NCBI RefSeq assembly: GCF_000143145.1
Contig: NC_014313.1
Location: 1,302,001-1,366,000 of the forward strand
DNA length: 64,000 bases
Direction of reading: 5' to 3'
Source: Hyphomicrobium denitrificans ATCC 51888
Lineage (GTDB): Bacteria; Pseudomonadota; Alphaproteobacteria; Rhizobiales; Hyphomicrobiaceae
The translations under genes were made by a program, and so were the position numbers. Position 1 is the stretch's first letter. Each line of letters opens with the position of its first letter. Positions 52,490-61,981 of the stretch are shown one piece after another. The notes beneath the pieces are model-generated. The model was not told the origin of the DNA. It saw nothing but the letters and a program-made list of their open reading frames with translations, and made no database searches.

Positions 52490-54991
52490 ATGTTGGAGGG
52501 GAAATTGACTCGTTCCGTGATTGCTTCCGAGGTTGGTACGCGGCGCTCGGTGCGAGCCGGTCATGTCTGGACGCTTGCATTCTTCTTTATAACGACGACG
52601 GCGGCTGGTTTGTATCCGGCTGCTGCGCAGGAGCCCGCCACGCCTGCGCCGCCAGCTCCCGCGCAATCATCTCCGGTACCTCCGGAGCAAGCTCCGCCCG
52701 CAGCCACTGAGGACGCAACGAGTCCTGGCGCAGCGGAGTTGCCCGAAGTCGTGGTAACAACGGCGCCCAAAGTTAAAACGGCGTCGAAGGCCAAGAAGAC
52801 GACGAAGCGTGCGGGCACCGCTCAGGCACGTGCGCCGCAGCCTGCACCGCCTCCGGTCGAAATTACGGAGCAGGTCGGCAGTGCAGCCGGAACCGCCACC
52901 GAAACGGCGACGGGGCCTGTCGATGGCATCGTGGCGACCAGAACTGCGACCGGCATCAAGACCGACACGCCTTTGCTCGAAGTGCCACGCACGGTCAATG
53001 TGGTTACGAAGGATCAGATCGAGCAACAGAATGCGCAGACGATCGGTCAGGCGCTCCGCTATACGCCCGGCATCATGCTCGAAAAATATACGGCCAGCGG
53101 ACTCTTCGACGTGTTCGTCGTTCGCGGGTTCGAAGCGCCGACCTATCTCGACGGCCTGATCTTGCCGAACGAGCAGACCCTGACGTTCGCGAAACCGTTC
53201 GTCGATCCGTACATGCTGGAGCGCATCGAAGTGCTCAAGGGTCCTGCGTCGGCGCTCTACGGACAGGCGCCTCCCGGGGGCTTGATCGACATGGTCAGTA
53301 AGCGTCCGACGGAGGAAGCGCAGAACGAAGTCTTCTTCACGTTCGGCAATCACGATTGGGTGCAGGGCGGGTTCGACTTCAGCGGTCCGGTCGACAAGGA
53401 TGGCAAGCTTTCATACCGCCTGGTCGGAATGGGCAATACCACCGATCTGCAGATGGATTTCACCGATCGGCAGCGCTTCTTCATCGCGCCGAGTCTGACC
53501 TACCGGCCCGACACCAGCACCACGCTCACGCTACTTGGAAGCTTCGCAACGACCAACGGGTACGGTCCGCAGCAATATGTGCCGCTGGAGCTGACGAAAA
53601 AATACGCGCCGCTCGGGCGTATTCCATACAGCCGTTATCTCGGTGATCCCGACAACGATCATTCGCGTCTCGACGAATATTGGTTCGGTTATGCCTTCGA
53701 GCATCGTTTCGACAGCGCCCTGACGTTCCGTCAGAACGTCCGCTTCAGCAGCGTCGATGCGGAGGTGACGTCCATCCGGACGGAAGGTTTGGCAAGAGAT
53801 CTCACGGGTGAGATCATCGATTACCGCACTGTCAATCGCACGAATAATTACGTCGCCGGGTATACGAACGACATCGTGGTCGATAACCAGCTCGAGGCGC
53901 GCTTCTTCACGGGCGCACTCGCGCACAAGGCGCTGGTCGGTCTTGATTACCAATACGGCCAGGGCGCTTCGGACTATCGGTTCGGGGCCGCGCCGCCGAT
54001 CGATGCCTACAACCCAAACTACGATCTACCTCTTCCGCCTGTGAGCGCGCTGCTGCGGTATCTCAACTCGCGCAACCAGCATGATCAGCTCGGGGTGTAT
54101 GCTCAGGATCAGATCAAGTTCGATGGCTGGAATTTTACGTTCGGCGGGCGCCACGATTGGGCGCATACCGAGACGAACGGCACGCAATTCAACTTCAACA
54201 CGTTCGCCTATGATCCAGTCGATGTGTCGATCGACGATCAGGCGTGGACCGGTTTTGCTGGGCTATCGTATGTCTTTGCCAATGGCTTTGCGCCTTATGT
54301 CAGCTATTCGACATCGTTTCAGCCAGCCAGCGGTCTGACGCTGAAAGATGGTAACGGCAATGTGCTGAAGCCGACGACGGGCGAAGGCGTCGAGGCGGGC
54401 GTCAAGTATCAGCCGCTGGGAACGCAAACGATGCTGTCGGCGGCGGTATTCGATCTGAAGCAGCAGAACGTCGCCACGCCCAACGCTTCGAATCCGCCGA
54501 TCACTATACAAGCGGGCGAAGTCGAAGTTGCCGGTGTGGAACTCGAGGCTAGGTCGAAGGTCACGGAGAACCTCGATATCATCGCCGCGTACAGTCACTA
54601 TTTCAAAGCCGAGATCACGGACGACGCTAACCCGGCGAACATAGGCAACGTTTTTCCGAGCGTTGCGCGCGACAACGCCTCGCTCTGGGCGAAATACACA
54701 TGGCATGAAGGCTGGATCGCGGGCTTCGGACTTGGCGGCGGCGTTCGATATACCGGCTCGCAGTATGCCGACTCGCGCAATGTCTGGAAGGTACCGGGCT
54801 ATACCCTGTTCGATCTCGCGGCGAGTTACGATCTCGGCTATCTGTCGCCGAAATACGAAGGCGCGTCGCTGCAACTGAATGTCGCCAATCTGTTCAACAC
54901 TTATTACGTAGCAACGTGCGTCACGAGCGACGCTTATTGCGGACTTGGCGCGGAGCGCACCATTCTCGCGACGTTGCGTTACAAATGGTGA
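52490..54991 (+). CDS. TonB-dependent siderophore receptor
   Basis: The 833-residue outer-membrane protein has a signal peptide, a Pro/Ala-rich stretch with a TonB-box-like region (ELPEVVVTTAPK), a plug (TGIKTDTPLLEVPRTVNVVT, QIEQQNAQTIGQALRYTPGI, VLKGPASALYGQAPPGGLID) and a beta barrel ending in ERTILATLRYKW. FhuA/FpvA-type ferric siderophore uptake is the best guess; the substrate is unknown. ATG 52490 is preceded by GGGGAGA. The PepSY membrane protein gene follows at 11 bp. Confidence 0.9.
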   Translation: MLEGKLTRSVIASEVGTRRSVRAGHVWTLAFFFITTTAAGLYPAAAQEPATPAPPAPAQSSPVPPEQAPPAATEDATSPGAAELPEVVVTTAPKVKTASKAKKTTKRAGTAQARAPQPAPPPVEITEQVGSAAGTATETATGPVDGIVATRTATGIKTDTPLLEVPRTVNVVTKDQIEQQNAQTIGQALRYTPGIMLEKYTASGLFDVFVVRGFEAPTYLDGLILPNEQTLTFAKPFVDPYMLERIEVLKGPASALYGQAPPGGLIDMVSKRPTEEAQNEVFFTFGNHDWVQGGFDFSGPVDKDGKLSYRLVGMGNTTDLQMDFTDRQRFFIAPSLTYRPDTSTTLTLLGSFATTNGYGPQQYVPLELTKKYAPLGRIPYSRYLGDPDNDHSRLDEYWFGYAFEHRFDSALTFRQNVRFSSVDAEVTSIRTEGLARDLTGEIIDYRTVNRTNNYVAGYTNDIVVDNQLEARFFTGALAHKALVGLDYQYGQGASDYRFGAAPPIDAYNPNYDLPLPPVSALLRYLNSRNQHDQLGVYAQDQIKFDGWNFTFGGRHDWAHTETNGTQFNFNTFAYDPVDVSIDDQAWTGFAGLSYVFANGFAPYVSYSTSFQPASGLTLKDGNGNVLKPTTGEGVEAGVKYQPLGTQTMLSAAVFDLKQQNVATPNASNPPITIQAGEVEVAGVELEARSKVTENLDIIAAYSHYFKAEITDDANPANIGNVFPSVARDNASLWAKYTWHEGWIAGFGLGGGVRYTGSQYADSRNVWKVPGYTLFDLAASYDLGYLSPKYEGASLQLNVANLFNTYYVATCVTSDAYCGLGAERTILATLRYKW

Positions 54992-55002
54992 GCTGAGTTC
55001 GG

Positions 55003-56151
55003 ATGACGAATAGTTCTTTGCGGAAATGGGCCTGGGTGCACAAATGGTCGAGCCTCGTCTCGACGATTTTCCTGCTCATGCTTTGCATCACCGGGCTGCC
55101 GCTGATCTTCCATCATGAGATCGACGATCTGCTGCACGACTCTGCACACCCGGCAGAGGTCGCGCCGGGCACGCAGCCGGTCAGTCTCGACCAGGTTCTG
55201 CAAAACGTGCGCGAGCGCTATCCCGGCAAGGTTGTTCAGTTTCTGTCGTGGGATGATGAAAATCCCGGCGTCCTGTTTTTGTCGGTCAATGACAGCGCCA
55301 GTGCTGATCCGACGACAAACCAGTTCGCGCGATTTGACGCGAACACCGGCAACTTTCTGGACGAGCCGGATTTCAATGGCCGGTTCACGATGATCATGTA
55401 CCGGCTGCATACGGACATGTATGCGGGCTTGCCCGGCAAGCTCTTTCTCGGGTTGATGGGCCTCTTCTTTGTTGCGGCGATCGTCTCGGGGATCGTCATC
55501 TACGGCCCGTTCATGCGAAAGCTGAAATTCGGCGCGATACGCGTTAACCGAACGCGCGCCGTTCGCTGGCTCGACTGGCATAATTTTCTCGGGATCGTCG
55601 TTATCGCCTGGACGCTTGTCGTTGGCGCGACAGGAGTTGTGAACACCTGGGCTGATCTCGTCGTGAAGGTGTGGCAGTTCACGCAGCTCTCCGAAATGCT
55701 GGGGCCGGGCAGGGACCGTCCGGTTCCGACGAAGCTCGCCTCCGTGGAAGACGCCATGCAGCTGGCGCGAAGCAAGTTGCCCGATATGGAGCCGCAAACC
55801 GTCGCCTTTCCCGGCACGATTTTCGCTGGCCCCGCGCACTACGTCATCTTTTTCAAAGGCAACACGCCGTTGACGTCGCACTTGCTGAAGCCGGTCGTCA
55901 TTGATGGAGAAACGGGCGCCTTTACGGACATGCAGGATATGCCGTGGTTCGTGACCACGCTGTTGATTTCGAAGCCCCTGCATTTCGGCGACTACGGCGG
56001 GATGACGTTGAAGGTAATCTGGGCGATCCTCGACGTGATCACGATCATCATTCTCATCACGGGGCTCTACCTCTGGATTGCCCGCAGGCGCTTGCCTGCC
56101 GAGCAACCGCCGGAGCTGGCGTTGCCATCGGTTGAGCGGTCGCACGCATGA
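55003..56151 (+). CDS. PepSY-domain membrane protein (PiuB-like)
   Basis: The 382-residue protein has four membrane helices: near the N-terminus (LVSTIFLLMLCITGLPLIFH), two around residues 145-160 and 190-215 (WLDWHNFLGIVVIAWTL), and one near the C-terminus. PepSY-associated TM proteins work with TonB receptors in siderophore uptake, possibly as reductases. It overlaps the following small gene by four bases. Confidence 0.88.
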   Translation: MTNSSLRKWAWVHKWSSLVSTIFLLMLCITGLPLIFHHEIDDLLHDSAHPAEVAPGTQPVSLDQVLQNVRERYPGKVVQFLSWDDENPGVLFLSVNDSASADPTTNQFARFDANTGNFLDEPDFNGRFTMIMYRLHTDMYAGLPGKLFLGLMGLFFVAAIVSGIVIYGPFMRKLKFGAIRVNRTRAVRWLDWHNFLGIVVIAWTLVVGATGVVNTWADLVVKVWQFTQLSEMLGPGRDRPVPTKLASVEDAMQLARSKLPDMEPQTVAFPGTIFAGPAHYVIFFKGNTPLTSHLLKPVVIDGETGAFTDMQDMPWFVTTLLISKPLHFGDYGGMTLKVIWAILDVITIIILITGLYLWIARRRLPAEQPPELALPSVERSHA

Positions 56152-56357
56152 GCCCGCCGATGCTGAGAAAGCCGATCTGGCAGAGAACCTACATTCTTCC
56201 AACAGCCGTGGCGGTGGTGAGCGGCGTAGGCTTGATCTTCGCACTGCTCGGCGACGGCATCTGGGATGCGTTGTCCTGGTTAGCGGTCGGTCTGCCGGTC
56301 GCGATTGCGGTGTGGGTTTGGTGGCAAGCAACGTCTATCCGCGGCAAGGCACGCTAG
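56148..56357 (+). CDS. Small two-helix membrane protein in the siderophore operon
   Basis: The 69-residue protein has two hydrophobic helices (ILPTAVAVVSGVGLIFALLG and WLAVGLPVAIAVWVWWQ) with a short loop. Small genes of this type commonly follow PepSY genes in iron uptake operons. Function unknown. The ATG overlaps the PepSY stop (ATGA), and its own stop shares CTAG with the convergent methyltransferase. Confidence 0.7.
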   Translation: MSPPMLRKPIWQRTYILPTAVAVVSGVGLIFALLGDGIWDALSWLAVGLPVAIAVWVWWQATSIRGKAR

Positions 56358-57106
56358 CGGTCGTTTGCGAGGACAATAAAGTGGAATGGGGCGTATGAAT
56401 CCCAAAAGCGCGGTGTCAATCCTTCGGCGCGTTTGGTGATGGCGTGCGAGCGGGTGAAAATATCGGCGGCGGCTCGTATCGTATCGGGGAAGCTGCCGAT
56501 CAGGATGATGGTCACTGCACGCTCTTGATCCGCCGCTTCGGTTACGCGGCGGGCGACCTCGGGCCATAGATCCATCGCGAACGGGTTGTTGAAGAAGAGA
56601 AGTAGGTTCCCGTCGGGAAAAGCGCACTTTGTAGCGCAGTCATTGAAGATGGCGCACGGCGATCGCTCCGGAACAGGGCTTTTATAGCGCGGCAAGTTTT
56701 CGCGAGCGACGTCGCATGCGAAGCTCGCAAAGTCGACTCCGATGCAGGATTTGAATCCGAGCTCGGAGGCGAGCATGACGGTGCGGCCCTTGCCGCAGCC
56801 TATATCCATGTAGCTGTAGTCGTTGCGCTGCGCTGGGAAATATCGCGAGAGATAGGCAAAGACGCTCGGCGGGGTCGATACGATGTCGTAGCCGGACCCA
56901 GCGTGATTTCCGACGACCGCGACGCGCGAGGCGTTGATGGCCACGCGTCCGCCGGTGTCAACGCCGTGCTGCTGGTCCCATTTGTGAGTGAGATGTTCTG
57001 CTACGCGATCGGCTAACCGGCGTTTGAGCGTTCTCGCGGCTGCGATCGGATCGAACGCGGCGGATCGCGTTTTTGAACTGCGCTGCAATTCAGGTGAGCC
57101 GTTCAT
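56354..57106 (-). CDS. Class I SAM-dependent methyltransferase
   Basis: The 250-residue protein has the SAM-binding motif YMDIGCGKGRTVMLASELG followed by an acidic strand end (CIGVDFASFA) and the aromatic/Pro post-motif LLLFFNNPFAMDLW. The substrate is unknown; location downstream of a flavoprotein and an ATP-grasp gene suggests tailoring of a small molecule. It overlaps the flavoprotein gene by 17 bases. Confidence 0.85.
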   Translation of the reverse strand: MNGSPELQRSSKTRSAAFDPIAAARTLKRRLADRVAEHLTHKWDQQHGVDTGGRVAINASRVAVVGNHAGSGYDIVSTPPSVFAYLSRYFPAQRNDYSYMDIGCGKGRTVMLASELGFKSCIGVDFASFACDVARENLPRYKSPVPERSPCAIFNDCATKCAFPDGNLLLFFNNPFAMDLWPEVARRVTEAADQERAVTIILIGSFPDTIRAAADIFTRSHAITKRAEGLTPRFWDSYAPFHFIVLANDR

Positions 57107-58397
57107 CGATCTTCACATCCATTGGATCTGCGCGTTGCTGGCGAACCCTGTCGTCAAGGCGCGGGATGGAGGCTTGCTGCTGTAACGGTTGAACTGATCT
57201 GCGTTTTGGAACGCGGCGGGCGAGATGCCGGGAGAGCGATTTTGCTGTGAAGCTGGCGCCGGCCACGAAGCGTGTGATCGGCCCGAAGCTCATTTCGGAC
57301 ATGGGGCCGATAAAATAGAGACCGCCGACGGACGACTCAAAGTTGATGGACAACTTGGGGGCCTGCTCGATCAGCGTCATTGTTCTCAGAATATCGCCGG
57401 ACAGGAAGGAGAGGCGGCTCACGTCTTTTTCGTAACCCGTGCCCCATATGATTGCGTCAAAATCCTGCTCGCGCTCGGGCTGATCTTGTTGCCGAATTGT
57501 GAGGCTGAGGCCGTGCTCAAGAGTGCGCGCGCCGGTGATCGAACTCGCGACATGCATCGGAACGACGCCTACGACGCGATCCTTGATCCACCAGGGTGCG
57601 GACGGGGGAACGAACGCGTGCAGCAATCTTAGACGCCGAGCTTCGGGCAGCAGGTACGGCAATTGCGGGAAATGCCCGATCAGAAATGGCACCTTGCCGT
57701 TTCCGATGGGCGATGACGGCTGCAGGATGCGCTCGCGAAGACTGCGATAGCGCGGCGTCCGATCATAAATCAGAACATTCGGCTCGCGGATGAATACTTC
57801 GGGGAATCCGCCCGCCTCGTGCACCAGTGCGCCAGCTTCGATTGCGGAAGCGCCACCGCCGACAATCGCGACACGCTTGCCTCGATACTCGGAATAATCG
57901 GAGAGATGGAACGTGTGCTTTGAAATTTCTTGAGGCAGTTCACGAAACGCGGCCGGGATTGCGTCCAGATAGGATAATCCGGTTGCGACGATCACATGCG
58001 GCGCGGAAAGTTCGGAGCCGTCATCGAGCGTGATGTCAAAGCCGCGATCCGTCCGGGCAATGGCGGTTACTTTCGTAAGCTCGACGTTCGGCACGAAATG
58101 CGCCTGGATCCAGAGCCCGTAGTTGGCGAACGACTCCATCGAGCATGGCTCGTAGTCCTCAAGGCCGCGCTCTCTGCACCATTCGGAAAATGTGACGGGC
58201 GTCTTTGGCACCGAAATGTTGGTGCTCGATGCCGGGGATTTGAGGTTGATGCCCGCGGGCAAGTCGCGCCAGAAGCCCATCGGGATGCCGAAGATGCGAA
58301 AATTCACGCCGCGTGCACGCAGATGCGCAGCGAGGGAGAGCCCGTAGGGGCCGGCTCCGATGATCACGACATCCGGGTTGGGCGCCGAAATGCTCAT
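57090..58397 (-). CDS. FAD-dependent monooxygenase-like NAD(P)-binding protein
   Basis: The 435-residue protein has an N-terminal FAD Rossmann (VVIIGAGPYGLSLAAHLRARG), a flavin-monooxygenase-type middle and a NADPH motif (VAIVGGGASAIEAGA). It resembles Baeyer-Villiger/N-hydroxylating flavoproteins of the lysine/ornithine N-hydroxylase or flavin monooxygenase type. Start ATG 58397 overlaps the ATP-grasp stop (ATGA). N- or C-hydroxylation in a natural-product pathway is the working idea. Confidence 0.85.
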   Translation of the reverse strand: MSISAPNPDVVIIGAGPYGLSLAAHLRARGVNFRIFGIPMGFWRDLPAGINLKSPASSTNISVPKTPVTFSEWCRERGLEDYEPCSMESFANYGLWIQAHFVPNVELTKVTAIARTDRGFDITLDDGSELSAPHVIVATGLSYLDAIPAAFRELPQEISKHTFHLSDYSEYRGKRVAIVGGGASAIEAGALVHEAGGFPEVFIREPNVLIYDRTPRYRSLRERILQPSSPIGNGKVPFLIGHFPQLPYLLPEARRLRLLHAFVPPSAPWWIKDRVVGVVPMHVASSITGARTLEHGLSLTIRQQDQPEREQDFDAIIWGTGYEKDVSRLSFLSGDILRTMTLIEQAPKLSINFESSVGGLYFIGPMSEMSFGPITRFVAGASFTAKSLSRHLARRVPKRRSVQPLQQQASIPRLDDRVRQQRADPMDVKIDERLT

Positions 58398-59743
58398 TTC
58401 GTTAGGCAGTCTCTGAAGAACGCTCGTGGGCGACGAAGAATGGCGAAGATCTGCTGCGTGGAATCGATGGCGTAGGGAACGAGATCGTTTTGATCGAACG
58501 CGGCTTCTACGATGTTTTTCGAGGACTGCCGCCATGCAGTCCAGCGGCCGGATTCCTCGGGCGACATCGATCCCAAGCCACGACGAAAGCGCGTGATGAG
58601 CTGAAACTGGAAGCTGTTGCAAAACGCATAGTTCTGGCCTTTCTCGCGCTTCTCGAAGGCGGCGATCAAGTCATCGACTTTTTCGTCCTGCCCGGTCGCC
58701 GCGGCGTAAACCAATCCGGGAATGTCGAGGCCCCGCGCAATTTCCAGGCCAATCTGATTATAGAAGCGGGCGTTGAAATCGATCAGAAGTTTTTTATCGC
58801 CAGCCTGAATGAACTCGCATTCAAAGGCACCGTAATAGCCAATCCGTTCGCATAGCTCCATGACTTTGCCAGCGAGCGCCGTATCGACGGGGGCTTCCTC
58901 GAAGCAAAGGCCGATCCCGAGGTTGTGGGGGCGCTGCATCGATTTTACGGCCGCAAGCACGGCGGTTTTCGTTCCCGACCGGTCGCGAAATCCGGATAGG
59001 CTGTAAACGCTGTTGACGGCTTCGGGATAGAAAGCCTGAAACATCGGAAACATGATTTCAGGATGCGATTTCGCGAAGCTTGGATCGCCCGGCCCGACTG
59101 CCGCCATGCGGTCGAACTGCTGCATCAGTGCATCTGGGCCGGGCTTCAGAACGGTGCCTTTCACCAAGTTGCGCGCCGCGAGTTGGCATCGCGGCTTGAT
59201 GATCAGGCGTTCTGAGATCGAGTTGGCGATTTCCTGCGCGTTGGCGCGCGAGGTCGGGAGCCATGTCGGCGGCGTGTCGATGCCCGTAGCCTGAGCGTGG
59301 CGCAGCAGCTGACCCTTATCGAGGACGCACATCATGGTCTCGAGGTCAGGCTGATACAATAAAAACAGCTTCTCCAGATCCTGACGGTATTTTGCGAGCG
59401 CATAGGAAACAGCATCGCTCGTCGCATAGAGGACGCTGCCGGCGAATGGCTTGCCGGCATCGAGCAACCACTGCGCAAATCGCGTGGTCTCCTCGAACGG
59501 GGGAGATCGCAAATGAGAGGTGCAATAGCGGGAATAAGATCCGGCGGAGAGCGGGGAAGGGTCGATCGATATTACTGGGATGCCGGCGCGGCCGAGAGAG
59601 CGGATCGCTGCCAATGTGCCGTAATAACCCGCGTTGCAGAGCAGGATGCTCGGTTGCGCTCGTTCAGCGCGCTTATGATCGCCAAAATCCACTAATGCAC
59701 TGTTTGAAATAAAAAACTGCCCCGTGCCCCAATCTTGAGGCAT
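58394..59743 (-). CDS. ATP-grasp domain enzyme
   Basis: The 449-residue protein has a pre-ATP-grasp Rossmann-like start (ILLCNAGYYGTLAAIRSLGR), a central ATP-binding part (SERLIIKPRCQLAARN, FECEFIQAGDKKLLIDFNAR) with the metal-binding Glu/Asn of the CPSase L chain type, and a long helical C-terminus. Carboxylate-amine or amide ligation is implied, possibly in peptide or lipid modification. First gene of the minus-strand unit with the flavoprotein and methyltransferase. Confidence 0.85.
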   Translation of the reverse strand: MPQDWGTGQFFISNSALVDFGDHKRAERAQPSILLCNAGYYGTLAAIRSLGRAGIPVISIDPSPLSAGSYSRYCTSHLRSPPFEETTRFAQWLLDAGKPFAGSVLYATSDAVSYALAKYRQDLEKLFLLYQPDLETMMCVLDKGQLLRHAQATGIDTPPTWLPTSRANAQEIANSISERLIIKPRCQLAARNLVKGTVLKPGPDALMQQFDRMAAVGPGDPSFAKSHPEIMFPMFQAFYPEAVNSVYSLSGFRDRSGTKTAVLAAVKSMQRPHNLGIGLCFEEAPVDTALAGKVMELCERIGYYGAFECEFIQAGDKKLLIDFNARFYNQIGLEIARGLDIPGLVYAAATGQDEKVDDLIAAFEKREKGQNYAFCNSFQFQLITRFRRGLGSMSPEESGRWTAWRQSSKNIVEAAFDQNDLVPYAIDSTQQIFAILRRPRAFFRDCLTK

Positions 59744-60330
59744 CGTCTTTTATTCGCACCCCGCTGCTGTCGCGAGTCAAAATTTATTACTCCATTGCAA
59801 ATACTTAATTCGATCTATGACAGCCTTTCCAGCTTGCTGAAATTTTGAGCATCTCGGGCGCTCGCGATCGAACGCGGGCTTGGCGTACGGCTCTATCCTG
59901 CCTTGTCACGCCGATCGCGGCAGTGCGCGGAAACTGACAATTCGAGGCGTGTTCGAAGTCGGATTTTATGGCGTCAGCAATTCCGGGCCATCCGGTACTG
60001 AAACCCTTTCTCGGCGGTAGAAAAGGATTTCTAGAGACAATTTAGGTTTACATGGATTTTCGGACTGTGACGGCCAAGGTTGACTTGAAACATGATAGCG
60101 TAAAGGCTCATATTTCTTGAATATGCGAGCGTGTGAAAAGAGAGACTTTGGTCGATACAACGCAAAACCGATTGGTTTAAATCGGATTGCGTCTCGTGGT
60201 TTCGCATCGCAACGGACGCTCGCCGGCTGGCGGTTGTTTGGTGGTGATCGGACGCGCCGGGTAGAAAGTTTGGGGTGATGGCTACTCGCTGGGAGAAAAT
60301 GAACGCCGGACAGTCGAGGAAATGCACGGC
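59744..60330. other. Large divergent intergenic region
   Basis: About 590 bp between the ATP-grasp gene (minus) and the hydrolase pair (plus), AT-rich around 59760-59830. Promoters for both directions must lie here. An overlapping open frame on the minus strand (59966-60496) is basic and Arg-rich, typical of an artefact. No palindromes or riboswitch-like folds were recognised. Confidence 0.45.
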
Positions 60331-61017
60331 ATGACGGCATTTCATTTCGGAAGTCGTCGCCGCCGCCTTTTTGGTTACTATGAACCGGCACTGGACGAGA
60401 CTGGCAAAGCGCGCAGCGTTTTGCTCTGCTACCCGTTGGGGAACGAGCAGGTCTTCGCCTACCGAACCATGCGGCAGCTGGCGGCACGGCTGGCATCGGG
60501 CGGCCATCACGTCTTGCGATTTGATTACTTCGGGACCGGAGACTCTTATGGTGAATCCGGCGAAGGCGATCTCGCAGGGTGGTGCGAGGACATCGAAACG
60601 GCCATCGACGAGATCAAGGAGATCAGCGGCGCCGCCACGGTGAACCTGGCGGGGCTCAGGCTTGGCGCAAATCTCGCGGCTCGCGTTGCCGTCAACCGCC
60701 GGAAAGACATCAGCAAACTCATCCTTTGGGAGCCGCTCGAGGCTGATGAGATTGCGTCGGCTGGAATTCCGGCTGCATCGAGCGAGCCGAAGTCCAAACT
60801 CGCTGAGGATTTCGCGAAGGAAGCTATCGCGGGCAAAGCGCAATCGCTGCCTGCCAAAACGATGCTGCTGCTCACGGAGCAATCGCGCGCGCCGTTGGAT
60901 TTCGGCGCCTTGACCGTTCAGAACGTACCCGACATGTCCGCTTGGGACGAGGAGCGTTTGAATTCAGGATCCATCCCGGTCGAAGCGGTTCAACGCATAG
61001 TAGATTGGCTACAATGA
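60331..61017 (+). CDS. Alpha/beta hydrolase fold protein with an Arg-containing elbow
   Basis: The 228-residue protein shows an alpha/beta hydrolase outline: LLCYPLGNEQVFAYRTMRQL, HHVLRFDYFGTGDSYGE and VNLAGLRLGANLAAR. Where the nucleophile elbow G-x-S-x-G is expected it reads GLRLGA, with Arg in the Ser place; relatives of the exosortase-associated hydrolases show the same. The late acidic and His residues are not obvious. It may be an inactive or scaffolding protein. ATG 60331 lies ten bases after GAGGA; ATG 60322 is too close to it. Coupled to the next gene by ATGA. Confidence 0.7.
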   Translation: MTAFHFGSRRRRLFGYYEPALDETGKARSVLLCYPLGNEQVFAYRTMRQLAARLASGGHHVLRFDYFGTGDSYGESGEGDLAGWCEDIETAIDEIKEISGAATVNLAGLRLGANLAARVAVNRRKDISKLILWEPLEADEIASAGIPAASSEPKSKLAEDFAKEAIAGKAQSLPAKTMLLLTEQSRAPLDFGALTVQNVPDMSAWDEERLNSGSIPVEAVQRIVDWLQ

Positions 61018-61970
61018 CACGAGGATTCAGCGAACTTGCCGTGCAGTTCGGCCCCTCGGCATCGCTGGTGGGAATTCTGTCGCGGCCTCTTCCCGAGTTC
61101 GAGGTGCGGCGCACGGCCGTCGTGATCCTCAATACGGGCATAGCGCATCGGATCGGGCATCATCGCATGTACGTGACGATGGCGCGCGATCTGGCAAAGC
61201 TCGGACATTTGGTTTTTCGGTTTGATTTTTCCGGCATCGGCGACAGCGCGGGCCGAGAGGACAGCCTCAGTCCGACGGATGCGCACCAGGCGGACTTGGC
61301 GGACGCGCTCGATTGGCTGACCGAGAATTGCGATGTCCAAGATGTCGTGTTGATTGGGCTGTGCGCGGGTGCGGAGATCGCGCTGAGGTACGGTTATAAG
61401 GATCAGCGCGTGCTCGGCATGGTGCTGCTCGATCCGACCGTTCCTCCGACTCCTCGTTTCTACGCGCAATATATTGCGCGGCGCTTGGTTAGTCTGCGCA
61501 GCTGGTTGTCATTCGCGAGCGGGCGCGGCCGTATATGGCAAGAGCTGAGTACACGCGCGAAGCGGGCGGTTGGCGCGGAGGCGCGGCCGGCGCCCGGCAC
61601 GATGGATGACAAGGTTCGCAATGAGCTCGAGCACCTTTATGGGCAGGCGCTCGACCGCGACTTGAAGCTTCTGATCGTTCTTACGGCCGGAACGCTGGAC
61701 GGCCGCCAGAACTATCGCGAGCAGCTTTTCGATGCCCTGCCGAATGTTCCGCTGCGCGGGCGAGCGCAGGTCGAATACTACAAGGACGCCGATCACACGT
61801 TTACGTCGCCGGCTGCGCGTGAGCGGCTGCAAGAACTGGTCTATGGCTGGGTCGGAGGATTTCAGGATCCCGATCGCGTCGCTGTGCCGGCAGACGGTTC
61901 AATCGAAAATTCCGAAGAGCTGTCCAGGATGACGGTGTCGCCGACGCGTGAGAGTGCCGCCGGCGACTGA
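61014..61970 (+). CDS. Alpha/beta hydrolase fold protein with a Cys nucleophile elbow
   Basis: The 318-residue protein has VVILNTGIAHRIGHHRMYV, HLVFRFDFSGIGDSAGRED and VVLIGLCAGAEIALRYG. Its elbow is G-L-C-A-G, a Cys nucleophile as in dienelactone hydrolase relatives, and EYYKDADHTFTSPAAR near the end supplies Asp and His, so the triad Cys-Asp-His appears complete. The family likeness is to the exosortase-A-associated and S33-type hydrolases. Directly coupled to the preceding Arg-type paralogue. A thioesterase or transacylase role next to the NRPS is possible but inferred. Confidence 0.75.
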   Translation: MTRGFSELAVQFGPSASLVGILSRPLPEFEVRRTAVVILNTGIAHRIGHHRMYVTMARDLAKLGHLVFRFDFSGIGDSAGREDSLSPTDAHQADLADALDWLTENCDVQDVVLIGLCAGAEIALRYGYKDQRVLGMVLLDPTVPPTPRFYAQYIARRLVSLRSWLSFASGRGRIWQELSTRAKRAVGAEARPAPGTMDDKVRNELEHLYGQALDRDLKLLIVLTAGTLDGRQNYREQLFDALPNVPLRGRAQVEYYKDADHTFTSPAARERLQELVYGWVGGFQDPDRVAVPADGSIENSEELSRMTVSPTRESAAGD

Positions 61971-61981
61971 AGGCAACTCGC

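Noticed and set aside
52490..54991. Lanthanide uptake receptor of the LutH type
   Set aside because: It has the layout of a siderophore receptor with an AraC regulator and PepSY partner; nothing ties it to lanthanide uptake.
54979..56331. Open frame of 450 codons on the minus strand
   Set aside because: It lies opposite the PepSY gene and encodes a His/Arg/Asp-rich sequence without recognisable motifs.
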